Of a stretch of DNA of 64,000 nucleotides, positions 17,623 to 27,535 are shown piece by piece. Every line of letters starts with the position of its first letter. Position 1 is the stretch's first letter. The notes beneath the pieces were generated by a model. The model searched no databases, was not told the origin of the DNA, and saw nothing but the letters and a program-made list of their open reading frames with translations. The translations under genes and the position numbers were made by a program. The stretch comes from Sipunculus nudus (lineage: Eukaryota; Annelida; Sipuncula; Golfingiida; Sipunculidae): the NCBI GenBank assembly GCA_026874595.1, contig JAPPUL010000073.1:645973-709972 (forward strand), written 5' to 3'.

Positions 17623-19524
17623 ATGAGAATACGTTTTTTATTAAATCTGACATTTCTTATGTCAACTACTATCTTTATATCTTCATGTGGTCAAGATGTT
17701 ACGCTTAGTCCAGCAAAAGATGATATAACTTTTGCAAATGATGCCGTGGCACAGGAGATTGTTACAGGAGAAGAGTTTAAGAGTAAATTAGGCTCTACAA
17801 AAGAAAGCGATTCATTTATCCTAGGGCAAGACATTACACTAGAGGATTTAGAAACTATTCCTTCATTCAAAGGCAAACTAAACGGAAACAATAAAACTAT
17901 TATAATAAAATCTTTTGTAAGAGGCTCAAGTGCTTTATTTAAAGTGATTGAAGAGAGCTCAGAAATTAAAGATTTAAAAATACGCTTAGAAAATGATATT
18001 ACCCTATCAGGAGGTTCAACAGGAGTACTTGCAGGTGAAAATAAAGCTAAGCTAACTAACATAAGACTATATAACCCAAAAAAGAAACTTGTTACGAATA
18101 CCGATTCTAATAGCGTTTCAGGCGGGCTTATTGGGCATAATAAAGGAAAGGGTGTCTCAAAATTGTATTCAGAAGTTAATATTGAAGGCGGGCAAATGAT
18201 AGGAGGACTTATTGGGCTTAATGAAGGGGTAGTAATACTTGGTCATTCAACAGGAGATGTTCATACAATAAATTCAGGAGACACTTATGCAGGAGGCCTT
18301 ATCGGCTATAATAAAGGCCCAGTACACAATAGCGTTGCAACAGGCGATGCAAAAGTAACAAGTAAAGATGCTTCTGCTTATGCAGGAGGCCTTATAGGAA
18401 AGAATACAAGCCCAATATTCAGGAGTCATACAATAGGGGATGCAAATGTGACAGCTCATGGACAGATAGCTTATGTAGGAGGCCTTATAGGAGAAAATGT
18501 GGAGAGTGCTAATGTAGAAGAAAGCAGTGCAATGGGCATAGCAATTGGGACGAGTACAAAAGGAGCAGCATATGCGGGAGGACTTATAGGCAATAGCCCA
18601 AAAGGACTACTACGAGATACTGCAGCGACAGGCACAGTGATAGCAAAAAGTCATACAGTAGAGGCATATGCGGGAGGGCTTGTTGGCTTTACTTGGGATT
18701 CGACAGTAAAAGATAGCAATTCAATTAGTAATGTTAAAGCCGAAGGAATAGATGGGGTAGGGTATGCAGGCGGCCTTCTTGGACACACCTGGAATAGTAA
18801 AATAACAAATAGCTATGCATTGGGCAAAGTTAGTGCAAGCAGTAAAACGAAAGAGGCAATATCAGGAGGACTTATTGGAATTAACGAGGGAGGAGAAAAA
18901 TATAGCTTTGTTAATAATTTGGTTGTTTACACTGGCCTTGTTGGTGATGTTCAGGATGCAAAAGTAGAACATAGCTATTCAAAGAGTGTAGTTAGCGCTA
19001 TAAGTGAAGAGGGCTATGCTATTGCAGGAGGGCTTATTGGGGTAAGTTATAGTAAAGTAGAATATAGCCATGCAACGGGTAATGTTAAAGCTGAAGGTGG
19101 TATAGATGTTTATGCGGGAGGACTTATTGGAATTAACAACGAAGAGGTAAAATATAGCTATTCAAGGAGTAAAGTTACAACTACAATAAGCAAGAATGCC
19201 CATGCTATAGCGGGAGGATTCATTGGCTTTAATCGTAATAAAGTACAATATAGCTATTCAACCGCAAAAACTCTTAAAGCAACCGGAAAGCGTACAGAAC
19301 TTGGTCGTTTCATCGGCCATAATGTAAACACAATAATCAACTGTTTTGTCGAAAAACTTAATGACCCAGGCAAAAATGTTGGTAATAGCTCTTCTACAAA
19401 TGACGTAGCAGACGGGGTAAGTGCAATATATGAATCCCAAATTACACAAAATACGTTTACAGGCTGGGACCATTCAATTTGGGACCTTACAGGAGCAACA
19501 GCGTGGCCTCTTCTTAGAGAGTAG
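17623..19524 (+). CDS. Large GLUG-repeat surface lipoprotein (third cluster member)
   Basis: A 633-residue predicted lipoprotein with a signal ending in FISSC (Cys22). It has no Gly/Gln spacer. The conserved entry block DITLEDLETIPSFKGKLNG is followed by roughly a dozen GLUG motifs (AGGLIGxN/GGLIGxNxG, then xYSxSxV), twice as many as its neighbours. It ends with the FTGWDHSIWDL block shared by all three genes. The repeats predict an extended beta-solenoid exposed at the cell surface or periplasm. It has its own spacer with AGCTATAAAGCTATAAA and gaggagg upstream, a variant of the inverted element before the other two. It is more diverged in sequence from copies 1 and 2 than they are from each other, so it is an older paralogue. 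Confidence 0.87.
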   Translation: MRIRFLLNLTFLMSTTIFISSCGQDVTLSPAKDDITFANDAVAQEIVTGEEFKSKLGSTKESDSFILGQDITLEDLETIPSFKGKLNGNNKTIIIKSFVRGSSALFKVIEESSEIKDLKIRLENDITLSGGSTGVLAGENKAKLTNIRLYNPKKKLVTNTDSNSVSGGLIGHNKGKGVSKLYSEVNIEGGQMIGGLIGLNEGVVILGHSTGDVHTINSGDTYAGGLIGYNKGPVHNSVATGDAKVTSKDASAYAGGLIGKNTSPIFRSHTIGDANVTAHGQIAYVGGLIGENVESANVEESSAMGIAIGTSTKGAAYAGGLIGNSPKGLLRDTAATGTVIAKSHTVEAYAGGLVGFTWDSTVKDSNSISNVKAEGIDGVGYAGGLLGHTWNSKITNSYALGKVSASSKTKEAISGGLIGINEGGEKYSFVNNLVVYTGLVGDVQDAKVEHSYSKSVVSAISEEGYAIAGGLIGVSYSKVEYSHATGNVKAEGGIDVYAGGLIGINNEEVKYSYSRSKVTTTISKNAHAIAGGFIGFNRNKVQYSYSTAKTLKATGKRTELGRFIGHNVNTIINCFVEKLNDPGKNVGNSSSTNDVADGVSAIYESQITQNTFTGWDHSIWDLTGATAWPLLRE

Positions 19525-19612
19525 AGACAATGAAAAGAAGATATTGAAAGAAAGTAAATAAGATATTGGAAAGAAGAGCGTCAAGGAAACTATAATTTTT
19601 AGAGAAACTTCC

Positions 19613-20410
19613 TTAGAGAAGCTTCCTTGCACGCTTTTTCCAATATTCTAGTTCTCCCTTAAAATCTTCATGCATAGTTCTTATTTTTAAAAGTTGGCGT
19701 ACATACTTAAGACTTTTGCGTCTTTTCCCATCTGACTGCAGGTATGCTGCATAGTAAAATAAATTAGGAGGATATTTAGGCGCTATTTCACATGCCTTTT
19801 CAAAATACTCTATATATTTAGATTTCTCATCAGCAAGTATAAATCCCGGCACCTTATAATATAATACCCCTAGAAATCTATACGCTCCTGCATTATCTAA
19901 TTCCCTATCCTGCTTTGCAACCATATGTGCATCTTTCTTCATAGCAGCTAATAAGGCAAGACCTTTCAATTTATTATACTTTGAATAAAGCCCTCGATTT
20001 AAAAGATTGTAATATAAAGCCTCAACATTATCTATATTCTGCTCTTTATATAAATTTAACGCCTGTCTTGAGGACTCCATACCAAGTTTGGCATAAGAGA
20101 CACTTTTATCTTCTGACTTCTCATATTTGCTTAGATATGCATACGAACGAGCTAGCTTCCAGTTAGCCTCTCCCTTTTGCCAAGGCGTTACTTTTTTATC
20201 TTGCAAAACCCCATCATAATAATCTATAGAGAGTAATACGCTTTTAATTAATCTTGGATTTTTGTTGTAATAATAATCACCTTTCTTAAGCAACGATATC
20301 GAATCTTCTTTTTCTATACTCAATGTCGTCTTTTTAGGTTGTATAGACTTGGCACAGCCCATATTAAAAACTAAAAGTCCTATAAAGGCAATAACTAAAG
20401 GCGTATACAT
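19613..20410 (-). CDS. TatT-like (TRAP transporter T-component) TPR lipoprotein
   Basis: The chosen ATG at 20410 gives a 265-residue protein opening directly with a lipoprotein signal ending in FNMGC (Cys19); the longer frame to 20494 would bury that signal. Helical repeats follow, with segments such as NRGLYSKYNKLKGLALLAAM, GAYRFLGVLYYKVPG and YFEKACEIAPKYPPNLFYYA. These resemble the TatT family described from Treponema, a periplasmic lipoprotein linked to TRAP-type solute uptake. No TRAP P, Q or M genes are nearby, so partner and ligand are unknown. The segment around 20470-20500 is an imperfect copy of the true start region, 84 bp upstream. A 12-bp palindrome (20413-20424) directly precedes the start codon. 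Confidence 0.55.
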   Translation of the reverse strand: MYTPLVIAFIGLLVFNMGCAKSIQPKKTTLSIEKEDSISLLKKGDYYYNKNPRLIKSVLLSIDYYDGVLQDKKVTPWQKGEANWKLARSYAYLSKYEKSEDKSVSYAKLGMESSRQALNLYKEQNIDNVEALYYNLLNRGLYSKYNKLKGLALLAAMKKDAHMVAKQDRELDNAGAYRFLGVLYYKVPGFILADEKSKYIEYFEKACEIAPKYPPNLFYYAAYLQSDGKRRKSLKYVRQLLKIRTMHEDFKGELEYWKKRARKLL

Positions 20411-20609
20411 AAAAACACGTGTTTCCTTTTCTAATTCTAACTTATCTTTTTCTAACCTATCTTTTACTAGAAACATATCTAAAGACGCATACATAAAAAG
20501 ACCCTCAATAATCCAAAACCGCCCTACTACCTTACTACTTACTAGAAATTATTTACTAGAAATCTATAGAAACCTTTTACGTAAACCTAAACTCATACCT
20601 AGAAAAGAC

Positions 20610-20641
20610 AAAAGCCGCATAGGTACTCCTATACAGCTTTT
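20610..20641 (-). terminator. Intrinsic terminator for the outer-membrane protein gene
   Basis: On the minus strand AAAAGCTGTATAGG pairs over 14 positions with CCTATGCGGCTTTT (two or three G-T pairs) around a four-base loop, and the sequence continues gtctttt. It lies 42 bp after the stop codon of the gene at 20683-22098. Confidence 0.7.
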
Positions 20642-20682
20642 ATCATCTATATCGCTTTTATATCGCTTGCGTTATACAAAAC

Positions 20683-22098
20683 TTAGAAGTTAAGCATAAG
20701 CCCCACTCTAAAAGACATTGCTTTATATTCTTTTCCAGCCGCATCCTTAACCTGATTTCCAGCTGCGTCAGTTTCCTTTATAGTGTAAATGAATTCAGGC
20801 TGTATCTTAAATCTGTGTCCCGCTGACCATGGATAGAAGTTAAGCACTACCAACAAGTTCATCTTAGACGCCTTGCTTGCTTCTGTTGAAATGTCATTTA
20901 TTGTATGACCAGCCCCAACTGAAGGCGGAACAGCCGCAGAAGCCCCAATAGGATGTGTATGCTGAGTAGTCGGAGAAGCACCACCTGATCCTGTTTGTGT
21001 TCCTGGATTTGCCTCACTTCCCGGATTTATACCTCCATTTATAGGTGCTCCTTGTCCTTCAAACCTAATTGCAGGAACAAACCAGCTTGTGGCTGTAATC
21101 GCGATGTCAACAAAATATCCCATATATAGCTTATGACTTTTGGACTCATTTATACCTACTTTTGTTAAAGCTTCCTTAGCAGCGCTTGCTGTTTCTAATA
21201 TGAAACCAGCTTGGATATAGAAAAGACTTATTGTAAATCCAAGGTCTATATTTGCACCAACGAAGTCTGATACTAACGCATTCCCAGGCTCACTATCTTC
21301 AAAAGCTGGTATATATCTAAATGAAACCCCTATTGTTCCATTCATATCCTTTGTTTGCAACCATTCCTCACCATGCCTCCACTTTCTAAACCAGTCAAAT
21401 TGAATCCTTCCCCCTATCTGATAGCGCTCTCCAAAACCATCACGAAAGATATTATTTAGGTTGGAGTACTGTCGGTTAACGTTTCCTACCCAAAAATAGT
21501 AATGCAATTGGGAATTTACCGCACTACCATATAACATAAGACCCATAACTGCATCACTACCCCTTCCCCAAACACTTGCTCCATTATTAAAAAGCATTCT
21601 ACTACTTGTTAAAGATTCTTTTCGAAGAGGAACTGTCATATATCCCAGTCGGGCCTTTAGATATTGATCTACAATATCTATTGTAATATGCGCACGAAGC
21701 ATACTTGCAGTTTTACCTTGCATTTGACCAAGTAGCAAATAACTTACTGTTGGCAAGACCTTTCCCTTTGCACCTAAGAAAAGCCTTCGTGGATAGAACT
21801 GCGATCCCTCTTCCACCTTTGGAGGGGTAACACCAGGTTCAGTTCTTTGCCCCCTCATTGTCCCTCTTATAGCTTGTTCCCAAATTCCCTGTATACGTCC
21901 TGTTGGAACAGCTGTTGGTGTAAAATCCTGTCCAGGCTTTACCTCTAAGCTTTCCAAAGATTCTGAATCCAGAGATTCAACATTGTCAATAGATTCAGCT
22001 GAATCTACTGATTCCATGGAAAACGCAACGTTTCCCACAAAAAGAGTGCCTAACATGACGAAAGACACACTTATTAAAGATATCCAATATCTTACCAT
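20683..22098 (-). CDS. Probable beta-barrel outer-membrane protein
   Basis: A 471-residue secreted protein. A signal peptide (about residues 1-27, ending near NVAFS) is followed by an acidic Ser/Glu stretch. After it come alternating hydrophobic/polar strands and a C-terminal strand ending ...RVGLMLNF, the terminal Phe typical of proteins handled by the BAM machinery. A Gly/Pro/Thr/His-rich loop (about 365-400) is probably surface-exposed. An excellent Shine-Dalgarno (aggaggaga) sits five bases before the ATG and a strong terminator follows, suggesting a highly expressed single-gene unit. No close family is recognised. The 267 bp upstream hold T-rich DNA with no clear promoter. Confidence 0.6.
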   Translation of the reverse strand: MVRYWISLISVSFVMLGTLFVGNVAFSMESVDSAESIDNVESLDSESLESLEVKPGQDFTPTAVPTGRIQGIWEQAIRGTMRGQRTEPGVTPPKVEEGSQFYPRRLFLGAKGKVLPTVSYLLLGQMQGKTASMLRAHITIDIVDQYLKARLGYMTVPLRKESLTSSRMLFNNGASVWGRGSDAVMGLMLYGSAVNSQLHYYFWVGNVNRQYSNLNNIFRDGFGERYQIGGRIQFDWFRKWRHGEEWLQTKDMNGTIGVSFRYIPAFEDSEPGNALVSDFVGANIDLGFTISLFYIQAGFILETASAAKEALTKVGINESKSHKLYMGYFVDIAITATSWFVPAIRFEGQGAPINGGINPGSEANPGTQTGSGGASPTTQHTHPIGASAAVPPSVGAGHTINDISTEASKASKMNLLVVLNFYPWSAGHRFKIQPEFIYTIKETDAAGNQVKDAAGKEYKAMSFRVGLMLNF

Positions 22099-22365
22099 TA
22101 TCTCTCCTCCTAAAATTTAAAGTATAAATGGTATGTAGAATTTATCGCTACTAATTTAATTAAATATCCATCAAAGACAAAGACTTTTTTTTTACTAAGC
22201 ATACTTTGTGCCAGCTCTTATAAGACAAACTTTTTATTGCTTATATTTACGTAAGCCCTTATTGAGTATAATTATTAAGGATATCAAGATTACCATATAC
22301 TAATATGATGCTAATACATTTGTAATATATATTTTTTTTTAAGGCATCTTACATAATGACTTAGC

Positions 22366-23568
22366 CTATGCTTTTGGAAGTTCGTCTTGAAGTATTTGCC
22401 TAAGCTTAGTTATCAAATAATCTATCTCTTCTTTTTTATGTATGCTAGATATAGTAATACGTAATCTAGAAAGGCCATAAGGAACAGTCGGCGGCCTTAT
22501 TCCTTGTACATAAAGCCCTTTTGATAATAAACTCCTTGCAACTTCCATTGTCCTTTGCCCAAGTATTATAGGCATTATAGGGCTTCCCACAGTAAAATCT
22601 AAAGACAGATGCTCTTTAAAAGAATTTTGTATATATCTTATATTGTTCTTAAGCGCTTTTATTAAATTAGGATTCTCTTCGATTAAGCATAAACTGTGAT
22701 ATGAATTAAGTACATCTGCAGGCGAGAGGGCTGTTGTATAAATAAAAGGACGGGCTTTGTTTATAAGATAATCTATCAAAACCTCTTTAGCACAAACAAA
22801 TGCTCCGTAACTACCAAGTGCTTTGCTTAATGTCCCCATTATTATACCATCAGAATAACTTATCCCCAAAAAACTCTCAATACCCTCTCCCTTAGGCCCC
22901 AATACCCCTGTTGAATGCGCTTCATCAAGTATCGGTATAGCATCAAACTCACTACATATCTCATATAAATCCTTAAGTGGAACTATGTCTCCATCCATGC
23001 TAAATAATGCATCTGTAACTATAAATACGTATCTTGCTTTATGCCTTTCCTTCTTTAGATAATCCCTTATAAAGTCCATATCACAATGTGGATAAGTTAT
23101 AAAGTAAGCCCGCGATAAACGACATCCATCCATAATACTTGCATGATTAAGCTCATCCCCCAGTATCAAATCCTTTAAAGTCGCTAAACTTGATAGTAAT
23201 GCCAGATTTGCAAGATACCCAGATCCAAAAAGAAGTGCCTTTTCCTTATTCTTATATTTTGCTATCTTATCCTCAAGTCTTACATGAGCTTTTGTATTGC
23301 CTGATATAAGCCTTGAGCCCGTAGAACCACTGCCATATTGTTTTAGCTCCTTTATTGTTCTGTCAAGTACAACTTCGTTATTTGCAAGACCAAGATAGTC
23401 ATTTGACGAAAAGCATATATAATTCTCAAGGCCAAGTGCATCTATATTAAGTTCAATGCCGTTAGTCCGAGGACCTATTTTGTTTTCTTTGTCATTTATC
23501 TTTCTATAAAGGTCATATCTTCTTAAACTGTCTAGTTTCAAACTTATATATTCATAAAAACTCTTCAC
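22366..23568 (-). CDS. bioF: 8-amino-7-oxononanoate synthase / 2-amino-3-ketobutyrate CoA ligase family
   Basis: PLP enzyme of the alpha-oxoamine synthase family, condensing an amino acid with an acyl-CoA; BioF makes the biotin precursor, Kbl cleaves the threonine-derived intermediate. The 400-residue protein contains YICFSSNDYLGLA, the GSGSTGSRLISGN glycine motif, DELNHASIMDG, ILDEAHSTGVLG and the PLP lysine in GTLSKALGSYG. The start is GTG at 23568, preceded by an AAGGA site that is itself duplicated by a 17-bp tandem repeat. No other biotin gene is in the window. BioF is favoured over Kbl by the HSTGVLGPKGEG and RPFIYTTALSP patterns, but the distinction is not certain. Confidence 0.75.
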   Translation of the reverse strand: MKSFYEYISLKLDSLRRYDLYRKINDKENKIGPRTNGIELNIDALGLENYICFSSNDYLGLANNEVVLDRTIKELKQYGSGSTGSRLISGNTKAHVRLEDKIAKYKNKEKALLFGSGYLANLALLSSLATLKDLILGDELNHASIMDGCRLSRAYFITYPHCDMDFIRDYLKKERHKARYVFIVTDALFSMDGDIVPLKDLYEICSEFDAIPILDEAHSTGVLGPKGEGIESFLGISYSDGIIMGTLSKALGSYGAFVCAKEVLIDYLINKARPFIYTTALSPADVLNSYHSLCLIEENPNLIKALKNNIRYIQNSFKEHLSLDFTVGSPIMPIILGQRTMEVARSLLSKGLYVQGIRPPTVPYGLSRLRITISSIHKKEEIDYLITKLRQILQDELPKA

Positions 23569-23569
23569 A

Positions 23570-23603
23570 ATGAAATCCTTATACTAATGAAATCCTTATA
23601 CTA
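23570..23603. repeat. 17-bp tandem duplication containing the bioF Shine-Dalgarno
   Basis: Two perfect copies of atgaaatccttatacta immediately upstream of the bioF GTG. On the minus strand each carries AAGGA, so the gene has two equivalent ribosome-binding sites 17 bp apart; the proximal one is 7-8 bp from the start. Confidence 0.85.
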
Positions 23604-23758
23604 AGGAACGTAATACGTACTAAGAAGTTCCTTATCCGCAAATTAACTAACTAACATTCTATCTTATTATATTATTATATAAAATACCTTATTAATATAA
23701 GCGTGTAAGTATGTGTTTTATGGACATATTATTAAAAAAAGAAAGGACTTGTAAATAA

Positions 23759-25333
23759 ATGTTTTGGATAGATAAAATAGAAAGCGAACTTGGACAAAAC
23801 GAAGTAATAAACGATTCTAAAACGCCATCCGGGCGCGTACATATAGGCTCCTTACGAGGAGTTGTTATCCACGATGCCATATACAAAGCTTTAAAACGCA
23901 ATGATAAAAATCCAACATTCTACTATGGAGTTGATGATTATGATCCTGTTGATGAGCTTCCTTTTGGGATTGACGATAAGTGGAAGGAGTATATGGGCAA
24001 ACCACTTTGTCATGTGCCCTCGCCTGATGAGTCTTTTAAGGGTAGTTTTGCAGAGTATTATATGAGTGAGTTTGCCGAGGTATATAATTCTCTTGGGATA
24101 TATCCAACTATGTATAGGATGAGCGAGTTTTACAAAAGCGGGAAGATGAATGAGACTATAGAAATACTACTTAATAACGAAGCTAGAATTAAAGAGATAT
24201 ATTACAAAGTAAGTGGTTCAAAAAAGCGTTTTGATTGGCATCCTTTACAAGTTATATGCGAGGAGTGTGGAAAGATAGGAACGACGCTTGTAAGCAATTT
24301 TGACGGTAAGGAAGTGGAATACACATGTGAGAAGTCGTTAGTTAAATGGGCAGTTGGATGTGGCTATAAAGGTAAGACAAGTCCATTTGACGGGGGTGCT
24401 AAATTACCTTGGAAACTTGAATGGGTTGGCAAATGGAATGTTTTAAAGGTTAGTGTAGAAGGTGCGGGTAAAGATCACAGTTCAAAGGGCGGCTCAAGAG
24501 ATGTGTCAAGTGCAATATACAAAGAACTTTTTAATAAAAAGGCGCCTTATAACATACCCTATGAGTTTTTTCTTACTGGCAAAAAGAAAATGAGTTCATC
24601 AAAAGGGATAGGCTCAAGTAGTACGGATATATCTTATTTACTACCCTCTGAGCTACTTATCTTTTTGATGATAAGATATAGTCCTACATCGATAATAGAT
24701 TTTGCTCCAGAAGGAGATACCATACCAAGATTATTTGATGAGTATGACAGGTTGGGTAATGTATTTTTTGACAATGATTCTGAAAAAGAAGAGCTTGTTA
24801 AGGCCTTTGAATATGCCCAAATAAACGACGTTAAAAAGAGTTTGAAAAAGAGTTTTTATCCTAGATTTTCAACAATAGCAACACTAGTTCAAATTCCTGG
24901 AGTGGATGTAAAATCAAAAGTGTGTAAGATGAAAGGAGAAGCTTTATCAGAAGAAGATATATCGACGGTAGAAGTTAGGATAAAGTATTCAAAACGCTGG
25001 CTTTCAAAGTGTGCAGGGGAGCATCATATATTCTCTTTAAAAGAGAGAGTTAGTAAAGAGCTTAAAGAGGAATTAAATGCTCAAAGCAAATTATTTATAA
25101 AGGCAGTGTTAGAAATATTTGAAAGGGAGAATTTAAGTGCAGAAGAGATACATCAGGGGGTATATGAGGCAACCCAAAAAGTTGGGCTTAAGGCAAGTGA
25201 GGGGTTTAAAATTATATACATGTTATTTATTGGTAAAAAGCAAGGGCCACGTATAGGTACTCTATTATCAGGCCTTGATTATCCGTTTATCCGTAATAGA
25301 TTTAAAGAAGCTTTAAAGCTAAACAGTTTATAA
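23759..25333 (+). CDS. lysS: Class I lysyl-tRNA synthetase
   Basis: Charges tRNA-Lys in the cytoplasm. This is the class I (archaeal-type) enzyme used by spirochaetes, some alphaproteobacteria and archaea, not the class II form of most bacteria. The 524-residue protein has the HIGS signature (residues 28-31) and KMSSSKG (about 278-284). Between them lie the family-specific zinc-like cysteine region (VICEECGKIGTT, EYTCEKS, AVGCGYKG) and the KWNVLKVSVEGAGKDHSSKGGSRD segment. The gene ends one base before the start of the LptF/G-like gene, so the two form an operon. It is one of the best taxonomic markers in the window. Confidence 0.95.
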   Translation: MFWIDKIESELGQNEVINDSKTPSGRVHIGSLRGVVIHDAIYKALKRNDKNPTFYYGVDDYDPVDELPFGIDDKWKEYMGKPLCHVPSPDESFKGSFAEYYMSEFAEVYNSLGIYPTMYRMSEFYKSGKMNETIEILLNNEARIKEIYYKVSGSKKRFDWHPLQVICEECGKIGTTLVSNFDGKEVEYTCEKSLVKWAVGCGYKGKTSPFDGGAKLPWKLEWVGKWNVLKVSVEGAGKDHSSKGGSRDVSSAIYKELFNKKAPYNIPYEFFLTGKKKMSSSKGIGSSSTDISYLLPSELLIFLMIRYSPTSIIDFAPEGDTIPRLFDEYDRLGNVFFDNDSEKEELVKAFEYAQINDVKKSLKKSFYPRFSTIATLVQIPGVDVKSKVCKMKGEALSEEDISTVEVRIKYSKRWLSKCAGEHHIFSLKERVSKELKEELNAQSKLFIKAVLEIFERENLSAEEIHQGVYEATQKVGLKASEGFKIIYMLFIGKKQGPRIGTLLSGLDYPFIRNRFKEALKLNSL

Positions 25334-26770
25334 ATGAGAGAAAGATTTATTCTAATAAGATACATTACAAGAGAAATAATCCCAAACTATTTGATAGGAC
25401 TTGGGTTTTTAACGTCAGTAATACTTATAGGACATCTTTTTTATGTAATAAAAATTTCTGTAGAACATGGGGCATCCGTAATAAAGGCTTTAGCTCTTTT
25501 GGTTTTATACTTACCTCTAATACTACAAATAACACTACCCATAGCAGTTGTAATAGCTGCATTACTTGCAATAGGCAGATTATCTGATGATAGTGAAATA
25601 ACTGCAATGAGGTCTTGTGGAGTAAGTTTATTAAAGATATTTTTACCCGTTGTAACATTTGGAGTATTTATAAGTGCCTTTTCTTTATTCTTTTATGAAT
25701 ACATATATCCGCCTGGGGTAAAGGAATACATAAAATCAAAAATAGAGATATATTATGAAAATCCAACCTCAGAGCTTGCAAAGAATAATTCCTATAATAC
25801 AATCGATAACATAAGTATAACTGTTGACCGCGTAGACCCAAAAACTCAGGAATTGCAAAACGTAAGAATAAATTATAATACGGAGGATAGAATAATATTT
25901 GCTCCCAAAGGTATGATACTTTCAAAAGATCATAAATACAATGTTTTCCCATTAATACTTTATAATTCAGTAAGTCAACCTTTAAATACAACAGATGTCA
26001 AAAAGAAGAAAGCCTCATTTGATGAGCAATTTATAACTCAACAAACGATATATATTCCAGATCAAGAATATCCTTCAGAGATACCCGGCGGACATTTATT
26101 ATGGAGTTTAACAGAATTCGTACAAGAGATAGAGTCTAAAAAGGCATACTATACAATGAGCACTCTAGATAAAATGCACTCAATAGCTATATTGAAGGTC
26201 AACAAAATCAAAATAGACCAAGATTATAAAGACTTCAATAAGCAAACAAAAGAGGCTTATACGAAAAGTGAAAGTTATAAAAAGCAACAATTAAAGCACA
26301 GAAGAGCACGTAAGAAAATAAATATAAAAATTAAACGTTATATAAAACAAGTACAAAAGAGCATGCTAAGCAATAGCACAAAAGACAATATAGCATATGA
26401 AGAGTTCTTATTTAACAGGAAGTTATGTATTACTGCAATGGCCTGTGCTTTTGCGATACTTGGCGGCCCTTTAGGTATTTTTTCTAAACGAGCTGGGAAA
26501 ACGTTTGGACTTGGAATTAGCATAATAGTAATATTGCTATTTTTTGTAATAGTCTTTGTAGCAGAATCTTTATTTAAACAGAATATACTCTCTTCGTTTA
26601 CGGCTGGTTGGCTACCAGCGCTTATAATATATCCTCTAGGATGCATATTATTTGCTTTGAAGCTAAGTGGACGAGACAGTATTAAAGATACTATAATAGA
26701 AGTTTACATTAGGTTGAACATATTTTTTAAAAAAGTAACAAACAAAACAAAAATACTTAATAACAAATAA
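25334..26770 (+). CDS. LptF/LptG (YjgP/YjgQ) family permease
   Basis: Inner-membrane component of the lipopolysaccharide (or similar glycolipid) export bridge, working with the LptB ATPase. The 478-residue protein has three N-terminal helices, the cytoplasmic coupling segment ALLAIGRLSDDSEITAMRSCGVS typical of the family (about 75-97), a periplasmic beta-jellyroll domain (about 135-340) and three C-terminal helices beginning with ITAMACAFAILGGPLGIFSKRAG. A Lys-rich inserted stretch (about 290-350) is unusual. Its ATG follows the lysS stop directly. It cannot be decided by eye whether it is LptF or LptG, and the partner is not in the window. Confidence 0.88.
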   Translation: MRERFILIRYITREIIPNYLIGLGFLTSVILIGHLFYVIKISVEHGASVIKALALLVLYLPLILQITLPIAVVIAALLAIGRLSDDSEITAMRSCGVSLLKIFLPVVTFGVFISAFSLFFYEYIYPPGVKEYIKSKIEIYYENPTSELAKNNSYNTIDNISITVDRVDPKTQELQNVRINYNTEDRIIFAPKGMILSKDHKYNVFPLILYNSVSQPLNTTDVKKKKASFDEQFITQQTIYIPDQEYPSEIPGGHLLWSLTEFVQEIESKKAYYTMSTLDKMHSIAILKVNKIKIDQDYKDFNKQTKEAYTKSESYKKQQLKHRRARKKINIKIKRYIKQVQKSMLSNSTKDNIAYEEFLFNRKLCITAMACAFAILGGPLGIFSKRAGKTFGLGISIIVILLFFVIVFVAESLFKQNILSSFTAGWLPALIIYPLGCILFALKLSGRDSIKDTIIEVYIRLNIFFKKVTNKTKILNNK

Positions 26771-26818
26771 ATGTAGATATTAATGTAGATATTAATGTAG
26801 CGGTTATCATAAAAATGT

Positions 26819-27376
26819 TTATATGCCAAGCTTATCTAACAAGTTATTATATCGAATATAAATAGAGGACATAGTAAATTCTCTAATAACGTCATCAGGC
26901 AAATTAATAAATAAATCATCTAAAGTTTTAAATACACTTCTTAAATTATCTAACTCTTCATTAGATAGGCTAAGAGCTGAGTCTTTAGAATTGTAATCGC
27001 TAGTATCAACCTCCTTAAAGTCACTATCTTTAATAGGCTCTAATGAAGTATCATAAGCTTTTGAATCTGAGTTATGGCCATCATCTTCATAATTGAACAA
27101 ATTAAGAGAGTCAAGACTATCTAATTCTGAAGAAGGATTATCTTTATTATAAGACTTTGAATAGAGAAGCTCATCATGATCGATGGGAGCAAAGTCAAAA
27201 TCTATAAAAGGAGTTTGTGCTTTATCTTTTAAACTATCACTATGCCCTTCTTCTATACTTTCTATACTCGGATTATCATCTTTATGAGGGGCTTTGTTTA
27301 TGTCATAGTTTTTATGTGCCAATGCATTCCTTTTTTCACAAGAGCTTAAAACAAAAGTTTTAAATATTTCTTTCAT
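26819..27376 (-). CDS. Acidic protein of unknown function
   Basis: A 185-residue protein, strongly Asp/Ser/Asn-rich and probably disordered in its first 130 residues. It ends with a compact, probably helical segment (about 145-185: LDDLFINLPDDVIREF followed by a short tail ending in LGI), the only part that looks conserved in style. No signal peptide or membrane segment. It is convergent with the LptF/G-like gene and divergent from the CCA-adding enzyme. A 12-bp repeat (atgtagatatta, 26771-26800, two and a half copies) lies just beyond its 3' end. I do not recognise a family. Confidence 0.6.
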   Translation of the reverse strand: MKEIFKTFVLSSCEKRNALAHKNYDINKAPHKDDNPSIESIEEGHSDSLKDKAQTPFIDFDFAPIDHDELLYSKSYNKDNPSSELDSLDSLNLFNYEDDGHNSDSKAYDTSLEPIKDSDFKEVDTSDYNSKDSALSLSNEELDNLRSVFKTLDDLFINLPDDVIREFTMSSIYIRYNNLLDKLGI

Positions 27377-27535
27377 AAGAACATTTCTTTAATAAGATTA
27401 ATATATTAACACATAAATATTATAGTAAAAACACTATAAATTTAGTAAAAACAGATAATAAATTAAAATACTATATTACTATTGCAATGACAATATATTG
27501 CATATAAAATAAGTTAAACAAATAACCAAAAGAAT

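Noticed and set aside
22330-22366. Hairpin-like sequence followed by a homopolymer after bioF
   Set aside because: The stem is only three base pairs and the run is A on the bioF strand, so it does not fit an intrinsic terminator.
26819-27376. Assignment of the acidic protein to a flagellar or division family
   Set aside because: Only a short C-terminal segment looks structured, and no motif supports a named family.
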